Of a DNA stretch of 64,000 nucleotides, positions 52,301 to 62,539 are shown piece by piece. This stretch comes from Euglena gracilis (taxonomy: Eukaryota > Euglenida > Euglenophyceae > Euglenales): NCBI GenBank assembly GCA_039621445.1, contig CP154957.1, positions 14,748,947 through 14,812,946 on the forward strand, in the 5' to 3' direction. The number at the start of each line of letters is the position of its first letter. The first letter of the stretch is position 1. Below the pieces are notes generated by a model. That model was not told where the DNA came from. It ran no database searches and saw nothing but the letters and a program-made list of their open reading frames with translations. The position numbers and the translations under genes were made by a program.

Positions 52301-53125
52301 TTTTTTTTGAAACCGTGTTTGGGCCGATTTCGAAAAAACATTTTTTTTGAAAATGCAAAAATTGACCTTTTTATTTGCGAATTGACCATTTTTTTGAGGA
52401 AAAAGTTCTAAAGTCATTTTTTTGGTCAAAAAAAAAATGATGATTGGCAAGCACGTTCCACAAACCTGTTCTTCGGAGTCTCATTTAAAGTCAATCCGTT
52501 CCCAAAAGTGAGCAGAGGCGGCTCTATGTTGATTCATCGCCCGAACCGGCGTCTTGGACGCTGGTTCGGGCGGTGAACTTGGCGTCTGGGGTACCCAAAA
52601 TAAAAAGGTGCCAAAAAGTTTCCAAAATGCTTTGTGAACATTGCATTAAACATACCTGAGCAGTTTTTGGGGGGGTCTTCGGCCAGAAATTTGGTTTTTT
52701 GGGGCAATATATTTTGGCCAATTTTGGGGAATTTCTGAAATAGAATGCCATGCAGCGTGGCTGAAATCTAAGGCCGTCTGCTGAAAGCCCTTGAGAAGGG
52801 CTATCGATCAAGGGGCAACATGGCAGGGAAAGTGTAATTTCGAATTTTCAAACAGGGTCGGAAAAATGCGATCGCCAATTTTCTATACACAAATTGTGGC
52901 TGAGCCCAGATTTCAGCCTGAAAACGTGTTCAGCCAGGGGGCCCCCGAAGGGGGCCCCCTGAAAAATTTTTCAACCCCCCCCCCCCTAATTGACTGCCCG
53001 GGGGGGATTCCGTGCTGAAGCACCACCTAATTGACGGTACCCCTCCCCCTAATTGACGGCACCCCCCCACCCCTAATTGAACCCCCCCACCTAATTGACC
53101 AAAAGGGGGGTTCAATTAAGGGGGG
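52301..53125. other. Intron or intergenic, no gene recognised
   Basis: A/T runs, one short GACGCC-like palindrome (52540-52580) and CCCCTAATTGACGG iterations (52985-53110). No coding support. Confidence 0.4.
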
Positions 53126-53128
53126 GGG

Positions 53129-53480
53129 GTACTTTGGGTCACTGATGGAAAGGGAAAGCACAAAACAGGGTCAGAAGATACGGTTAGGGTTTGGGTCAGG
53201 TTAACCCAAACCCTAACCCTAACCCTAACCTAACCGTATCTGACCCTGACCCTGACCCTGTTTTGGCTACTTTGGGTCAAAGCACAAAACAGGGTCAGAA
53301 GACACGGTTAGGGTTAGGGTTAGGGTTAGGATTAGGGTTTGGTTAACCCTAACCCTAACCCTAACCTAACCCTAACCCTAGCCCGAACCCTAACCCTAAC
53401 CCTAACCACAATGGGCATGTTATGTGTGGATCGACTAACAGACTTGATGCACTGCCGTGGATCGACTAACAGACAAGTAC
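53129..53480. mobile_element. Shortened relative of the 49342-50147 element
   Basis: Starts GTACTTTGGGTCACTGATGG, contains GGGTCAGAAGATACGGTTAGG and two opposed TTAGGG/CCCTAA blocks, and ends GTGGATCGACTAACAGACAA then GTAC. The left end lacks the TCTGTTAGTCGAT part. Confidence 0.6.
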
Positions 53481-53654
53481 CGACAAATTTGGGGGGGGGC
53501 AAGAATTTCATTGAATGGGGTGGGGATGGTAACAAAATCCTTTGGTAGACTAATTTTGGCAGACATCAATCAGTAGCATTTGGGAAAACCGTCTGGGCAA
53601 AATCTGGACATGGTGTTTTTGTGGCAAACAGGTAAACAGTGAACCAAATTTGGC

Positions 53655-54602
53655 AGTTTAAACCGGCGTTTGAGACGCTGGGTTCAGGACAGAACCGGCG
53701 TCCCCCCCCACGGGTTTTCCAGACGCCGGTTCTGTCCTAAAACCCGGCGTTAGGAACGCCGGTTTTGTCCAAAACCCGGCGTCCGGTTTTCATTCCTAAA
53801 AATGTCACCAAAAGTGCCCAAAAGTGGCCCTAAGGTGCTGGTATGACTGTTTCAACCATCTAGGACAATGAATTTTTCCATTTGGGGACCACTGGGGTGG
53901 ATATCCAAATTTGGTGAAAATTGGCCCAGATTTGGAAATAGAGTAGCAGGAGCGTGGAAAGCGTGCAGCGTGGAAAGATCTGATGACCATCGCTGGTCGT
54001 TTGTTGAAAAGAGCTTTCGATCGAGGGGTAACTTGGTACCCTAACGTTGCACGCAGCCCGAGATACGCTCGCGATCGTCGGATCGGCCAGAATCTCAGTC
54101 GAAATGTGTGGTGATTTTCAGTGATTTTTGGTTTAAGATGCTTAATAAACCTTACAGAAACGTTTTTTCTCTTCGAATCGACCACCTGAAGGGTTCCAGG
54201 GGGGCACCAGAGTTGTGAAATTAGGATTTTACACTGACAGAAAATAAGAGCTCCAAGCGGCGTGGCTGAATTTGGTGGTGATCGCCAGTCGTCTGATGAA
54301 AAGAGCTTTCGATTGAGGGGTGACTTTGTACCAGGACGATTGACACAGCCAGAAATACCCTCGCGATCGCCGGAATTTGGTGAAATGCAAAGTGGCGTGA
54401 CATTGCAGATAAGTGGTCGGAGACTGGTCCTGGGAGTGTCCTTTGACCGAAGGGTGGGGACGCCGGTTCTGTCCTGAACCCGGCGTCTCTAAAACGCCGG
54501 TTTAAACAAGGGGTGGCGGACGCCGGTTCTGTCCAAAACCCGGCGTTCCGGACGCCGGGTTTTGGACAGAACCGGCGTCCGCCACCCCTTTTTTGTAGTA
54601 AA
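53655..54602 (+). repeat. GACGCCGG family, complete copy
   Basis: Uninterrupted copy of about 0.95 kb: AAACCGGCGTTTGAGACGC, the palindromes, the two roughly 300-bp units, then closing palindromes and CCACCCCTTTTTTGTAGTAA. Serves as reference for the split copy at 34290-41675. Confidence 0.8.
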
Positions 54603-55237
54603 GTTTGGCTCAAAGCCTAAGCCACCTGAATGCTAAGCACTATGAGGGCACCCAAAACTAAAAGCTTCTAAAACACAGTTTTTGCAGTATAACTTGTGCC
54701 TCTAAAAGGGGGTTTTAGCAAACTGCCCCCAATCAGCTGTTGCGGTGCAACCTGTGTTCAGAACGCAGCTTACACCTCAATAACTATAATGCTTATTGGG
54801 GGCAGCTTATGGGTAGAATCAGCCCAAATCGGCAGGTTTTACCTCGAATTTTTCTTGTGTTGACTCCCGAATGAGGGTCTTTGAGGTAATCTGGGTCGGT
54901 TTTGGGCCATATTTGTGTGATCTTTCAAAAAAAATTGGGGGCTGGGTGGTCGAATTGTTGGTGGTGGGGCCGACTTGTTGACACGCCGCCAATGGTCGCC
55001 AGGCAATGACCAATGGTGGCCAGCAATTAGTCACTTTAAGGTTTATGGCCAAACTTGGAGAAATTTTTGTTATGTGCGAGTTGAAAATTTGAGGGGACAT
55101 CATTTGGACGGTCGAATTCTGGTCTTTGGAAGGGGAATTTTATATATATTATATATATTTGGGAGTGTCTTTGAGGGGTTTTACACATCAGCAGTTAGTG
55201 AAAAGAACCTTTGCACCAGCACATTTCATGTTTGCAG
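54603..55237. other. Intron of the plus-strand gene, no gene recognised
   Basis: Unique-looking DNA with a short TATATATATT tract at 55138-55160. No coding signal. Confidence 0.4.
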
Positions 55238-55319
55238 GTTCTGGATGTCAAAGGAGACATGTCCAGCATGAACCATCTATCCACCAGAACAATCACTGGG
55301 ACAAATGGAGCAATCCTCG
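55238..55319 (+). CDS. Second exon of the unknown plus-strand protein, probable
   Basis: Acceptor ACATTTCATGTTTGCAG before 55238, phase 0, matching the previous donor. It encodes VLDVKGDMSSMNHLSTRTIT, then GTNGAILG. Donor GTGTGG after 55319 (phase 1); another GT two bases on gives phase 0. In-frame stop at 55346-55348. Composition is protein-like; family unknown. Confidence 0.45.
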
Positions 55320-55647
55320 GTGTGGTTTTGTGCAGTGAAACTGTTTGAACCTATTTATGACCTGTTTGGCACCTATTTATGACGCTGTCGACTGCAGTTC
55401 TGACATGATAATCAGCAGTTGGGATGGGAAGGCTCCATTAAGTGAATGGTGATTAGGTTTTTTTCAGGTTGGGTCCGACCCCTCCCCTAATGGAGTAAAT
55501 TGGAGGGTTTCCATTAATTTTTTTTTATTTCCGTCAATGTTTTGGGTGTCCACCGGTGGGCGACAGGTCCATTTTTCTGGCATTTTTCTGCAATTTAGTT
55601 CTTTGCAATTTGTTTGCCTCTTTTTCTGGTTCTGGGTGAATCCCACT

Positions 55648-56064
55648 CAGGCTTTTGCTTAAGGGATTGCAGTCCCCCCCCCCCCCCCGGGGGGGGGCTG
55701 GGCTGCAGCTAGTCCAAATTTGGCTAGTGGGATTTCTAGATTCCCGGGGGGGGTCTGCTAGCAGGGCCAGCTAGTGGAAAATTTTTTTCCAGTAACCGGC
55801 GCGAAGCGCGGACCCCCAAAAATGGCCAAAAATGCCCGTTTTTGGCCATTTTTGGGAATTTTTGGAACAAAATCAGCCAAAAACCTCTTAAAAACCTCAT
55901 TTCCACCTTGGCGCGCAGCGCCGGAGGAAAATTTTTTTCCAGTGGGGGGGGACCCCCCCCCCCCCCCCGGGGGGAGGGGGGTCCTAGCTTTATCCATTTT
56001 TTCCAGTGTCTAGCCGATTGGCTAGCCAGTACCCCCCCCCTCGGGGTCCTTAAGCAAAAGCCTG
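55648..56064. mobile_element. hAT-like non-autonomous element, copy B
   Basis: Ends CAGGCTTTTGCTTAAGGG and CCTTAAGCAAAAGCCTG, flanked by ATCCCACT and ATCCCACA (7 of 8 bases). The interior is the reverse complement of 8987-9424 with the same GCTAGC inverted subrepeats and GGCGC hairpins. 417 bp. Confidence 0.85.
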
Positions 56065-56104
56065 ATCCCACAATGTTTTGCCACACAGTGGGTTTTTTTG
56101 TTTT

Positions 56105-56394
56105 TCAGTGTGCGTTTTTCAGAACCAGCATTTTTGTTCGCTCCTTGACCTCCATTTCGTTGGGCCGCAATTCTATCTCTTTTGATTCATTGTTTTCCAC
56201 AACAAATTTGTTGAAGTGCAACCAGATGAATTGTTTCTCCATGACCACCTTGGAGTTTTTTTTTTTGAAACCAGGTGGCTCCGGCAACTCTGAAAGAGGT
56301 GCCGCAACTACCATCGCATCCCCATCCCGTTCAATTTTGCATTCAAATTTGCGGAGTGCAATTTTTTTTCTGCAACGAGACCACGGCGGCAGAA
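56105..56394 (-). CDS. Possible terminal exon of an unknown minus-strand gene
   Basis: After an acceptor-like GTGGTCTCGTTGCAG at about 56395, the minus strand is open to a TGA at 56105. It carries ALRKFECKIERDGDAMVVAA, then PLSELPEPPGF and KQFIWLHFNKFVVENNESKE, ending RTKMLVLKNAH. The balanced, charged composition looks like real protein. The plus strand is also open here but is low in charge. No family recognised. Confidence 0.3.
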
Positions 56395-56879
56395 AAGTTT
56401 GCTTGTGTTGCAACCACCGGTTCCCCCTCCCTGTGGCTGTCACACTGCAATGTGCGGGCCATAAATTTCAGAGCTTGTCTTTTATTATGAACAACACGGA
56501 CATCAGGTCTGCTACACTATTGATCAAAAATGGCCCTTTTCCCAGGTTTTTTTATATGGTGTTTTTGGTCGTCACCCAACATGCTTGGAGTTTGAAATTT
56601 GAATTTGCTTTCTCTGGACAATGCCCCGGCTTTATTTGAGCGTAAAGGAGCCATTCTTATTCTTGGATAATTTCGAGGATTGAAATTTTGAAATGTTGAG
56701 ATTTGTTTCACCATGTCAGCCGAGTCCAGATATTTTTTTCCCCCTCAACCCCCCTCAAAGAAATCCCCCCCAAAGTATGGCCAATTTTTTGGCAAATTTT
56801 GGTTTACAGAGTAGAGTGACCACCATGGCAACTTTGAGGGGGGGAGATGAGGGTGAGTTTCGTGACCTGGGGGGGGTTC

Positions 56880-57035
56880 CCTCCAACCCCCTCCCTGTGT
56901 GTACTGTGACTGTTTGTTTGGTGCCTTTTATCCCTTCTTCTGGCTGGACCTGTTTTCCCCCCTCTGGCCCTGAGACCTCCACAATTGTTTCAATACGTGT
57001 GTCTGTTTTCTTGGGAAATTCCACAACAACAACAC
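56880..57035 (-). CDS. Possible exon of the same unknown minus-strand gene
   Basis: Minus-strand VVEFPKKTDTRIETIVEVSG, then PEGGKQVQPEEGIKGTKQTV and TVHTGRG. Charged and repeat-free. A GT follows GGGAAAACAG (after the residues GGKQ) as a possible donor. Splice links to 56105-56394 are not established. Confidence 0.25.
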
Positions 57036-57655
57036 CCAAAAATCAACCAGAGGTTTTTTTTAGGACCCTCCAGACCCATCCACCCACCCCCTGGGGGGGA
57101 GGGGGCGGGGGGGGGGGGTGGGCTCGGGGACCCACTTTTGGGGGAGGTCAATTTTTTTTGGTCCAAAAATTGATTGAAAATTTTTGGTCCAAAAATTTTG
57201 CAGTCCACAAAAAAAATTTTTGCACCCCACGCTTTTTTTTTGCGCCGCCGAAAAAAACCCCATCGCTTCGCGCCGAAAAAAGAGAAAAAAAGCTCCTCCA
57301 TGTACCTCCATGTACACCAGACAAACAGGTGAGACCCCATAAATTCTGAAACTTCTGTAAATCAGCCAAGGGGGAGAATTGATCACCGCAATTTTCCTGC
57401 AATTTCTGCAGTTTTTCTGCAAATCTGCAATTTCCCCAAATTTTCTGCATTTTTTTCTCTTTCCTCAATTTTTCCGCATGCTACAATTGACCCATAAGCA
57501 GATCCCTGTCGTGGAATTTGTCTGCCACCATGGTTTGATGTTTTCTTCAAAAAATTCTGGGCTTTGGGCCAAAATCTTGGCACCTTCAAAAAGAATTTTT
57601 ATTGTTTTTCTTTTTATAATTGTTTTTTTAAATCTTTTTGGGTCGTTTGTTGCAG

Positions 57656-57773
57656 GTATGGTGTGTGCAATTCCTTTGATCCTTTGGGCTGGACTACGGC
57701 GCTTCACAAGAAGGTCCTTTCCTCCGAAGCCATGCGATGATTGTTGTGCTGCGCCCCTGGTTGGGGGTGGCAC
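57656..57773 (+). CDS. Possible third exon of the plus-strand gene
   Basis: Acceptor TTGGGTCGTTTGTTGCAG before 57656 and donor CAC|GTAAGG after 57773. In phase 1 (matching 55319) it reads MVCAIPLILWAGLRRFTRRS, then PPKPCDDCCAAPLVGG. A second frame, YGVCNSFDPLGWTTALHKKV then LSSEAMR, is also open and looks at least as protein-like but needs phase 2. The frame is undecided. Confidence 0.3.
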
Positions 57774-59220
57774 GTAAGGGGCGGTGTACCCCCCCCCCTG
57801 TCTGGCCGGGGTTTGGAAACTAGTCGGTGGGCAAGGGGTGGGGTGTCTTTTTTTAAAAAAAACCACACATGTTGTCTACATAACGAGAAAACTAAGCTCA
57901 CTCCAGGGGGGGGGGGGGCTGGACCCCCCTGTTGTAAAACCATTCACAATACCCAGCCTGATGAGCATGATCAAATCATGTTTCCTTCATGCAGGGAAAC
58001 CTCTGAGTGTTCAGCAGTTGGCATATTTTAAGCCCCCAAATTTTTTTGCTTCTTTGCACCAGAAACTTTTTTGTGATTTTTTTTGTTCCGGAAGATTTTT
58101 TGTTCTGGGGAAGAGGCCTGACTCCCCCCTCCAGGGGTTCTGACCCCTGGGTCTTTTTCCCTATTTGGGTTTTTTACTCAGAAATTATGTTTCCTCCCAG
58201 TCAGATGGCCAGGCCAACAAAATAATTGCAATCGCCTCTTGAGACCCCAAATCCACCCCTGTTTCATGTTTTTTTTCCCTTTTCTGTCAAGCCCTCTGTC
58301 ATAATAGCTTTTGACAAATCACTGCCTCTTTTCATCAATTTGAAACTTAAAAAATGCCTGTTCAAAGTGCTAAAGAACTCCCCCTGGGGGTCCGGGAGAC
58401 CCACCCACCCTGCCCCCCCCCCCACCCCCCGGGGTCCAATTTTTTTTTAAATTAAAACCCTGGTTGGCATCTGTCGGGATTTGTTAGTTTTTAAGCACTG
58501 CAGATGGGGTCCCAGCCACATCATTTGGAGGGATTTGATCCAAGGTCAATATAACGCGCGGTCAGTATGATTTATACATGGTAGCTTGGGTTACCAGACC
58601 TTCTTTATCTGGCATTGGGACTCATTTGGACTCACCTACACATACACGTTACAGCTGACGGATTGATATTTGAATGAAAATTCCAGAGCATCAAAATAAT
58701 ATCAGGAGCACCAAGTATATAATAAATAACAACAGCACCAAGTGTCTGTGCTTGGTTGGACCCTCTCCCCGCACTCATGATGCTTTTTTTCGTGTCCACT
58801 GTTCAGATAACCAGAATTGATTGGTTATCTTGACAGTGGAGAATGACCCCTCCCCAGGGTCAGCAAGCAGTATAGTATGGTTTGGCCTGAGTGGATTCCT
58901 ACCTGAACCAAGCAGCGTTTGACCAACCCCAATTCCCGGTTTTTACTTTACGAAGGTCACATATAAACCAGCTAGGTCGTTCTAAACCATTTTCTAGTTT
59001 TCTGGCCCCGGTTTCCAGCAATACGTCCATGCCCCCATTTCAAAGGGGGGATGAACCTTCGATGGAAGGACACCTGCATCCGCATCCCTGGTCCCCCAGG
59101 AGGTCAAATTGTTCCCTCTTGCTGATTGTTGAATGGGGTCCTGTCAAGTGACCTCCTACCTCCTCAGTGGAAGCCCCCCCCCACAAGACCCTCCCGAAGT
59201 TTTTTCCATTTTCATTGCAG
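57774..59220. other. Intron-like, no gene recognised
   Basis: T-rich, with G/C runs near 57905 and 58410. No coding motif found. Confidence 0.4.
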
Positions 59221-59257
59221 GAGTGCTCATCAAGAGTTCCAGGATCTGTTGTCGCAG
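59221..59257 (+). CDS. Possible small exon of the plus-strand gene
   Basis: Acceptor TTCCATTTTCATTGCAG before 59221 and donor CAG|GTGCTC after 59257. In phase 2 it reads SAHQEFQDLLSQ and matches the phase left by 57773. Very short, supported only by splice signals and phase. Confidence 0.2.
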
Positions 59258-59779
59258 GTGCTCTTACCTTGTGATCTGTGCGCAAAAAGTTTGGCTTTCG
59301 AAGGTTAGGAAGTCTTTGACACTACCAGATACTTTGGACGATATTTGTTTCTTTAGCAATTTGAAATTTCGGCAATTTGTTGAAAGTTTCGTCATTTTGT
59401 CATTGTTTTGTCAGTGTTTGATTGGAAGCAGGGCGTCGCTTCAACTGGAGGGCACCCCATCCCCCACGGGTGGGGTCCAGCCAGCCAGCAGCCTTTTTCC
59501 AGCCTTGACCCCCCATCGATGCGTTTTAATTGTTTTCCAACCGCCCGTTGGGCAGCTGGACAGTAACAGATTTTTGACTTTCGGGGCAGCGGTTCTTTTA
59601 AGCCGGAGAGGACCCTGCCCCCGGGGGGAGGGGGTCCAGCCAGTCATCACTTTTTTTTTAAAAAAAAATAAGCCAGGCTGCCGCCCCCCCCCCCCCGATC
59701 CACTGAAAATAAGTTTGGTCCAGACATCCTGTCTCTGTCCTCCCTCTATCATCCTGGCAGGATGTGCAGAGGATTTTTT

Positions 59780-60220
59780 TTATAAGTTTCGTGCCCCGGG
59801 GGGGGGGGGTGGGTGGGTTGGTGGGTGGGCCCAGCCATAGTTTCATTTGGCCCCACCGGGAGGGGGGGGGTTCGAGAGTGGGTGGGTGGGTTGGGCCTCT
59901 GGACCCCCCCCCCCCTGGTGGGTGGGGTGCTATGGGTCAGATTTTGGCCCGGCCGAGTGCCGGGCCGGAAATTTTTTTCCCCGGCGTTTTCGGCCGATTT
60001 TGGCCGGATTTTGGCCGGATTTTGGGTGGGTGGGTGGGTTTTCGAAGAAAGTGGGTGAGTGGGTTTGCACTGGGGAAAAGTGCCCCCCCCCCCTGGTGGC
60101 CACTAAGTGAATTTATGGTCCCGTCCGAGCCCCCCCAGGGCAGGGCAGAGGCAGATCCGGACCCACCCACCCACCCCCTGGCTGGACCCACTTTTTGGGG
60201 GTCAATTTTGGGTCCAAATT
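59780..60220. repeat. GGTGGGTGGG-rich repeat
   Basis: Iterated GGGTGGGTGGGTT and complementary CCCACCCACC stretches around a GCCCGGCCGAGTGCCGGGCC hairpin. Gives false Gly/Trp-rich frames. Confidence 0.6.
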
Positions 60221-60343
60221 TTTTCGGTGTTTTTGCACCGAAAATAGAGGTCCCGCATCTGTACCCAAGGTACCCACTCGGCCCAATCTAATCCCCCACC
60301 CCCTTTGGGAGGTCCCCCCAGGTCCTAAAAACAACCCCTGATG

Positions 60344-60626
60344 GGTCTGACCCAAAAAAATTACTGGCGCAAAGCGCAGCAATTTTTTTTTGGAAAAGGA
60401 CTCAAAAAATTTGTGTTTTTTTAAGGTTTATGGGGTTTTTGCCAGGGGATTTCTTAAGCCGGAGGGTACCCCACCCCCCGGGGGGGTAGGGTACCTTCCG
60501 GCTTAAGAAATCCCCTGGCAAAAACCCCACAAACCTTAAAAAAACACAAGTTTTTCGAGTCCTTTTCCAAAAAAAAAATTGCTTTGCTTTGCCTCGCTTT
60601 GCGCCAGTAATTTTTTTGGGTCAGCC
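60344..60626. repeat. Long palindrome, arms of about 135 bp
   Basis: The left arm from CTGACCCAAAAAAATTACTGG through GGAAAAGGACTC, GGGGTTTTTGCCAGGGG and ATTTCTTAAGCCGGAGGGTA is repeated in inverse order on the right, meeting at C/G runs near 60480. A few small indels. The inner 70 bp are hAT-like element ends; the outer parts are flanking DNA. Confidence 0.9.
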
Positions 60627-60928
60627 GGCCGCAGGCTGGTCAACCAACTGCCCAGGTCACCTATCCCTGCATTTTTCCCCTCACCACACCTTCCTCCTCC
60701 ATCACAGCCCCCCAGCCTTGATCTAGCTCCATCCACCAAAATGTCGAAAATGGCAAAAAATTTTTAGAAAATTTTGTTTTTCACTGACCCAGCCCAGCCC
60801 AGCCCCCTCCAGCCCTGGACCCCCCCTCCCCCCCCCCCCCCTTGGGGGGGGGTCCAACCAGCAGCTCAAATCCAGCCAGCAGCCTTTTTTCCAGCCGGGG
60901 GCTGGACCCCCCCTTAAGAAATCCCCTG
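60443..60928. mobile_element. hAT-like element related to 41977-42428, rearranged
   Basis: Starts CAGGGGATTTCTTAAG and ends CTTAAGAAATCCCCTG. 60630-60930 is the reverse complement of the inner part of 41977-42428. The flanks TTTTTGCC and ATTTTGCC agree in 7 of 8 bases if the first C is counted in the flank. Part of its left side is in the palindrome. Confidence 0.65.
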
Positions 60929-61034
60929 ATTTTGCCTCAAATTTGTGGCTGAGAAATTCCAACTCAGCTGGATTTGGCCTTTTCTGGCCAGGTTTCGGCC
61001 ACCATTTGGGTCCAGCTGCCGGTAAAACCGGACG

Positions 61035-61345
61035 AGGCTTGTGCTCAGTCGGGTGCCTGCCCCACGGGGGGGGGGGTGCTAGGGGCAGGCACCCCATAGC
61101 ACCCGATCCAACCCCCCCGGGGGGGGGGTAGGGTTTTAGGGGGTGCCTGCCCATAGCAGCCCCCTCCGACACCGGCGCCGAAGGCGCCGGGTCCCAGAAA
61201 AGGCCATTTTTAATGAAAATTTTCTGAGTCCCCCCCCCGGACCCCTACCCCCCCCCCCGGGGGTGTGCCTGCTGGGGGCAGGCACCCTAGAGCACCCACC
61301 TACCCCCCTCCCCCCCGGTCGGTAAGCACAAGCATGCGCCGGACT
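61035..61345. repeat. Dispersed GC-run repeat with GCTTGTGCTTA-type ends, copy 2
   Basis: Reverse complement of 17253-17565: GGCTTGTGCTCAGTCGGGTG at one end, GGTCGGTAAGCACAAGCATG at the other, with GGGGGTGCCTGCCCATAGCA and GGCGCCGAAGGCGCC inside. Confidence 0.75.
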
Positions 61346-61424
61346 GGACCGGGACCGCCCCGCACCCCCGAGGGAGGGGGGGGGGGGTCCAGCTCGCACC
61401 TTCTTTCAGCCGGCCGGATGGACC

Positions 61425-61740
61425 CAGGGCGGTCCTTGAGGGACAGGAAAGTTTTTTTTTTTACTTCCTTAAGGACCGCCCCACCTTTCGGCCAAAGGGC
61501 CGGCTAAGGGCCAGACTGGGACTTGAACGGGGACAAAAATTAACCAGTCGAAAAACACAGTTTTTGATGTTTTGGGTGGATGGGCGATGGCCCAAGGATA
61601 GCAGGAAGCAATTTTTTCCTGATGTCGACCTGTTCTCGCTGAAAAATGCCAGAATTTCTTGCCCATTTTCCTGTATATTTTTCATTGAGTGTGCTGGGAC
61701 AACGGAGATTTTTTTTTTTTGCTTAAGGACCGCCCTGGAT
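61425..61740. repeat. Dispersed repeat family with GGGCGGTCCTTAAG ends, best copy
   Basis: Starts GGGCGGTCCTTGAGGGACAG, has GTCGAAAAACACAGTTTTTG and TGATGTCGACCTGTTCTCGC inside, and ends GCTTAAGGACCGCCCTGG. Inverted relative to 5460-6135. About 315 bp, non-coding. Confidence 0.7.
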
Positions 61741-61924
61741 GGACCCCTCCCCCTCAGAGCTTGAGAAACCATTGTTTCGGGGTGCAAAAATGGGCCGATT
61801 TGGGTGACCAGCTCACATCTTGGGTAAAAAAAAAGGATTTTTTTTGGTATAATTGGCAGTTTTTTTTGGCCATTTTTGCAGTTTCAGTTGTTTTTTTGGC
61901 ACTGGCTCGACCAGACATTCAGTG

Positions 61925-62240
61925 AGTATGTATCACCCAAAGAATCTTTTTGTATACCATATGCATCACATTGATTGTGTGTGCATCACCTGTGTATCAC
62001 CAAAAAAATTTTGTGTATCACACATGTACCGCCAAATTTTTTTTGTACCACAAGTGTATCACCAAAAAAAATTGTGAATCACCTGTGTATCTCCAAAAAT
62101 TTGCAGAAAATTGAAAAAAATTCTTTTTTTTGTATTTAGAAAATAATTTGTTTAATCACATTGAAAATTTTTGTGTGTATCACATGTGTTCCAATTTTTT
62201 TTGTGTATCAGATGTGTATCACCAAAAAAATTGTGTATCA
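61925..62240 (+). repeat. Degenerate TGTGTATCACCAAAAAAATT repeat
   Basis: About ten imperfect units of roughly 22-35 bp. Open frames read as Cys/His/Lys repeats and are not taken as genes. Confidence 0.75.
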
Positions 62241-62436
62241 ACATGAACATGAAGTGCTCGACCCCCAGTCGGGTCATGCTCCAGCTGGGGGAACCCTGTA
62301 TGGAGGGGGGGGAAGGGGGGTCAGCAGCCTTTCTCCAGCCAGCCCTAATTTTCCAGCCTCTGAGTTGGGCCTCCTGGGGGGGGGGGGTCACTCAGCGCCC
62401 TGATTTTAAGCAATTTATCTCATCTGTCGTTTTTAC

Positions 62437-62526
62437 TGATGGGCAATGCACGTGTGCATAAACAGTCTTGTTGAGTGCTCGCATTATGACATTGGGGCTG
62501 GAGAATTTATCATGCAGCGCAGAAGT
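62437..62526 (-). CDS. Possible exon of an unknown minus-strand gene
   Basis: Acceptor AAATTTTCACAAACAG before 62526 and donor TCA|GTAAAA after 62437; exactly 30 codons, phases 0 and 0: TSALHDKFSSPNVIMRALNK, then TVYAHVHCPS. Protein-like composition. No family and no proven neighbour exon. Confidence 0.25.
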
Positions 62527-62539
62527 CTGTTTGTGAAAA

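Noticed and set aside
26925-61520. tRNA-like B boxes (GTTCAAATCCC near 26970, GGTTCAATCCC near 42970, GTTCAAGTCCC near 61530)
   Set aside because: No A box, cloverleaf or acceptor stem could be formed around them. A tRNA-derived SINE remains possible but unsupported.
61880-61922. Short plus-strand exon with an ATTTTTGCAG acceptor and a GTGAGTATG donor
   Set aside because: The splice signals are good, but the 42-nt peptide is featureless and could not be tied to the plus-strand gene.
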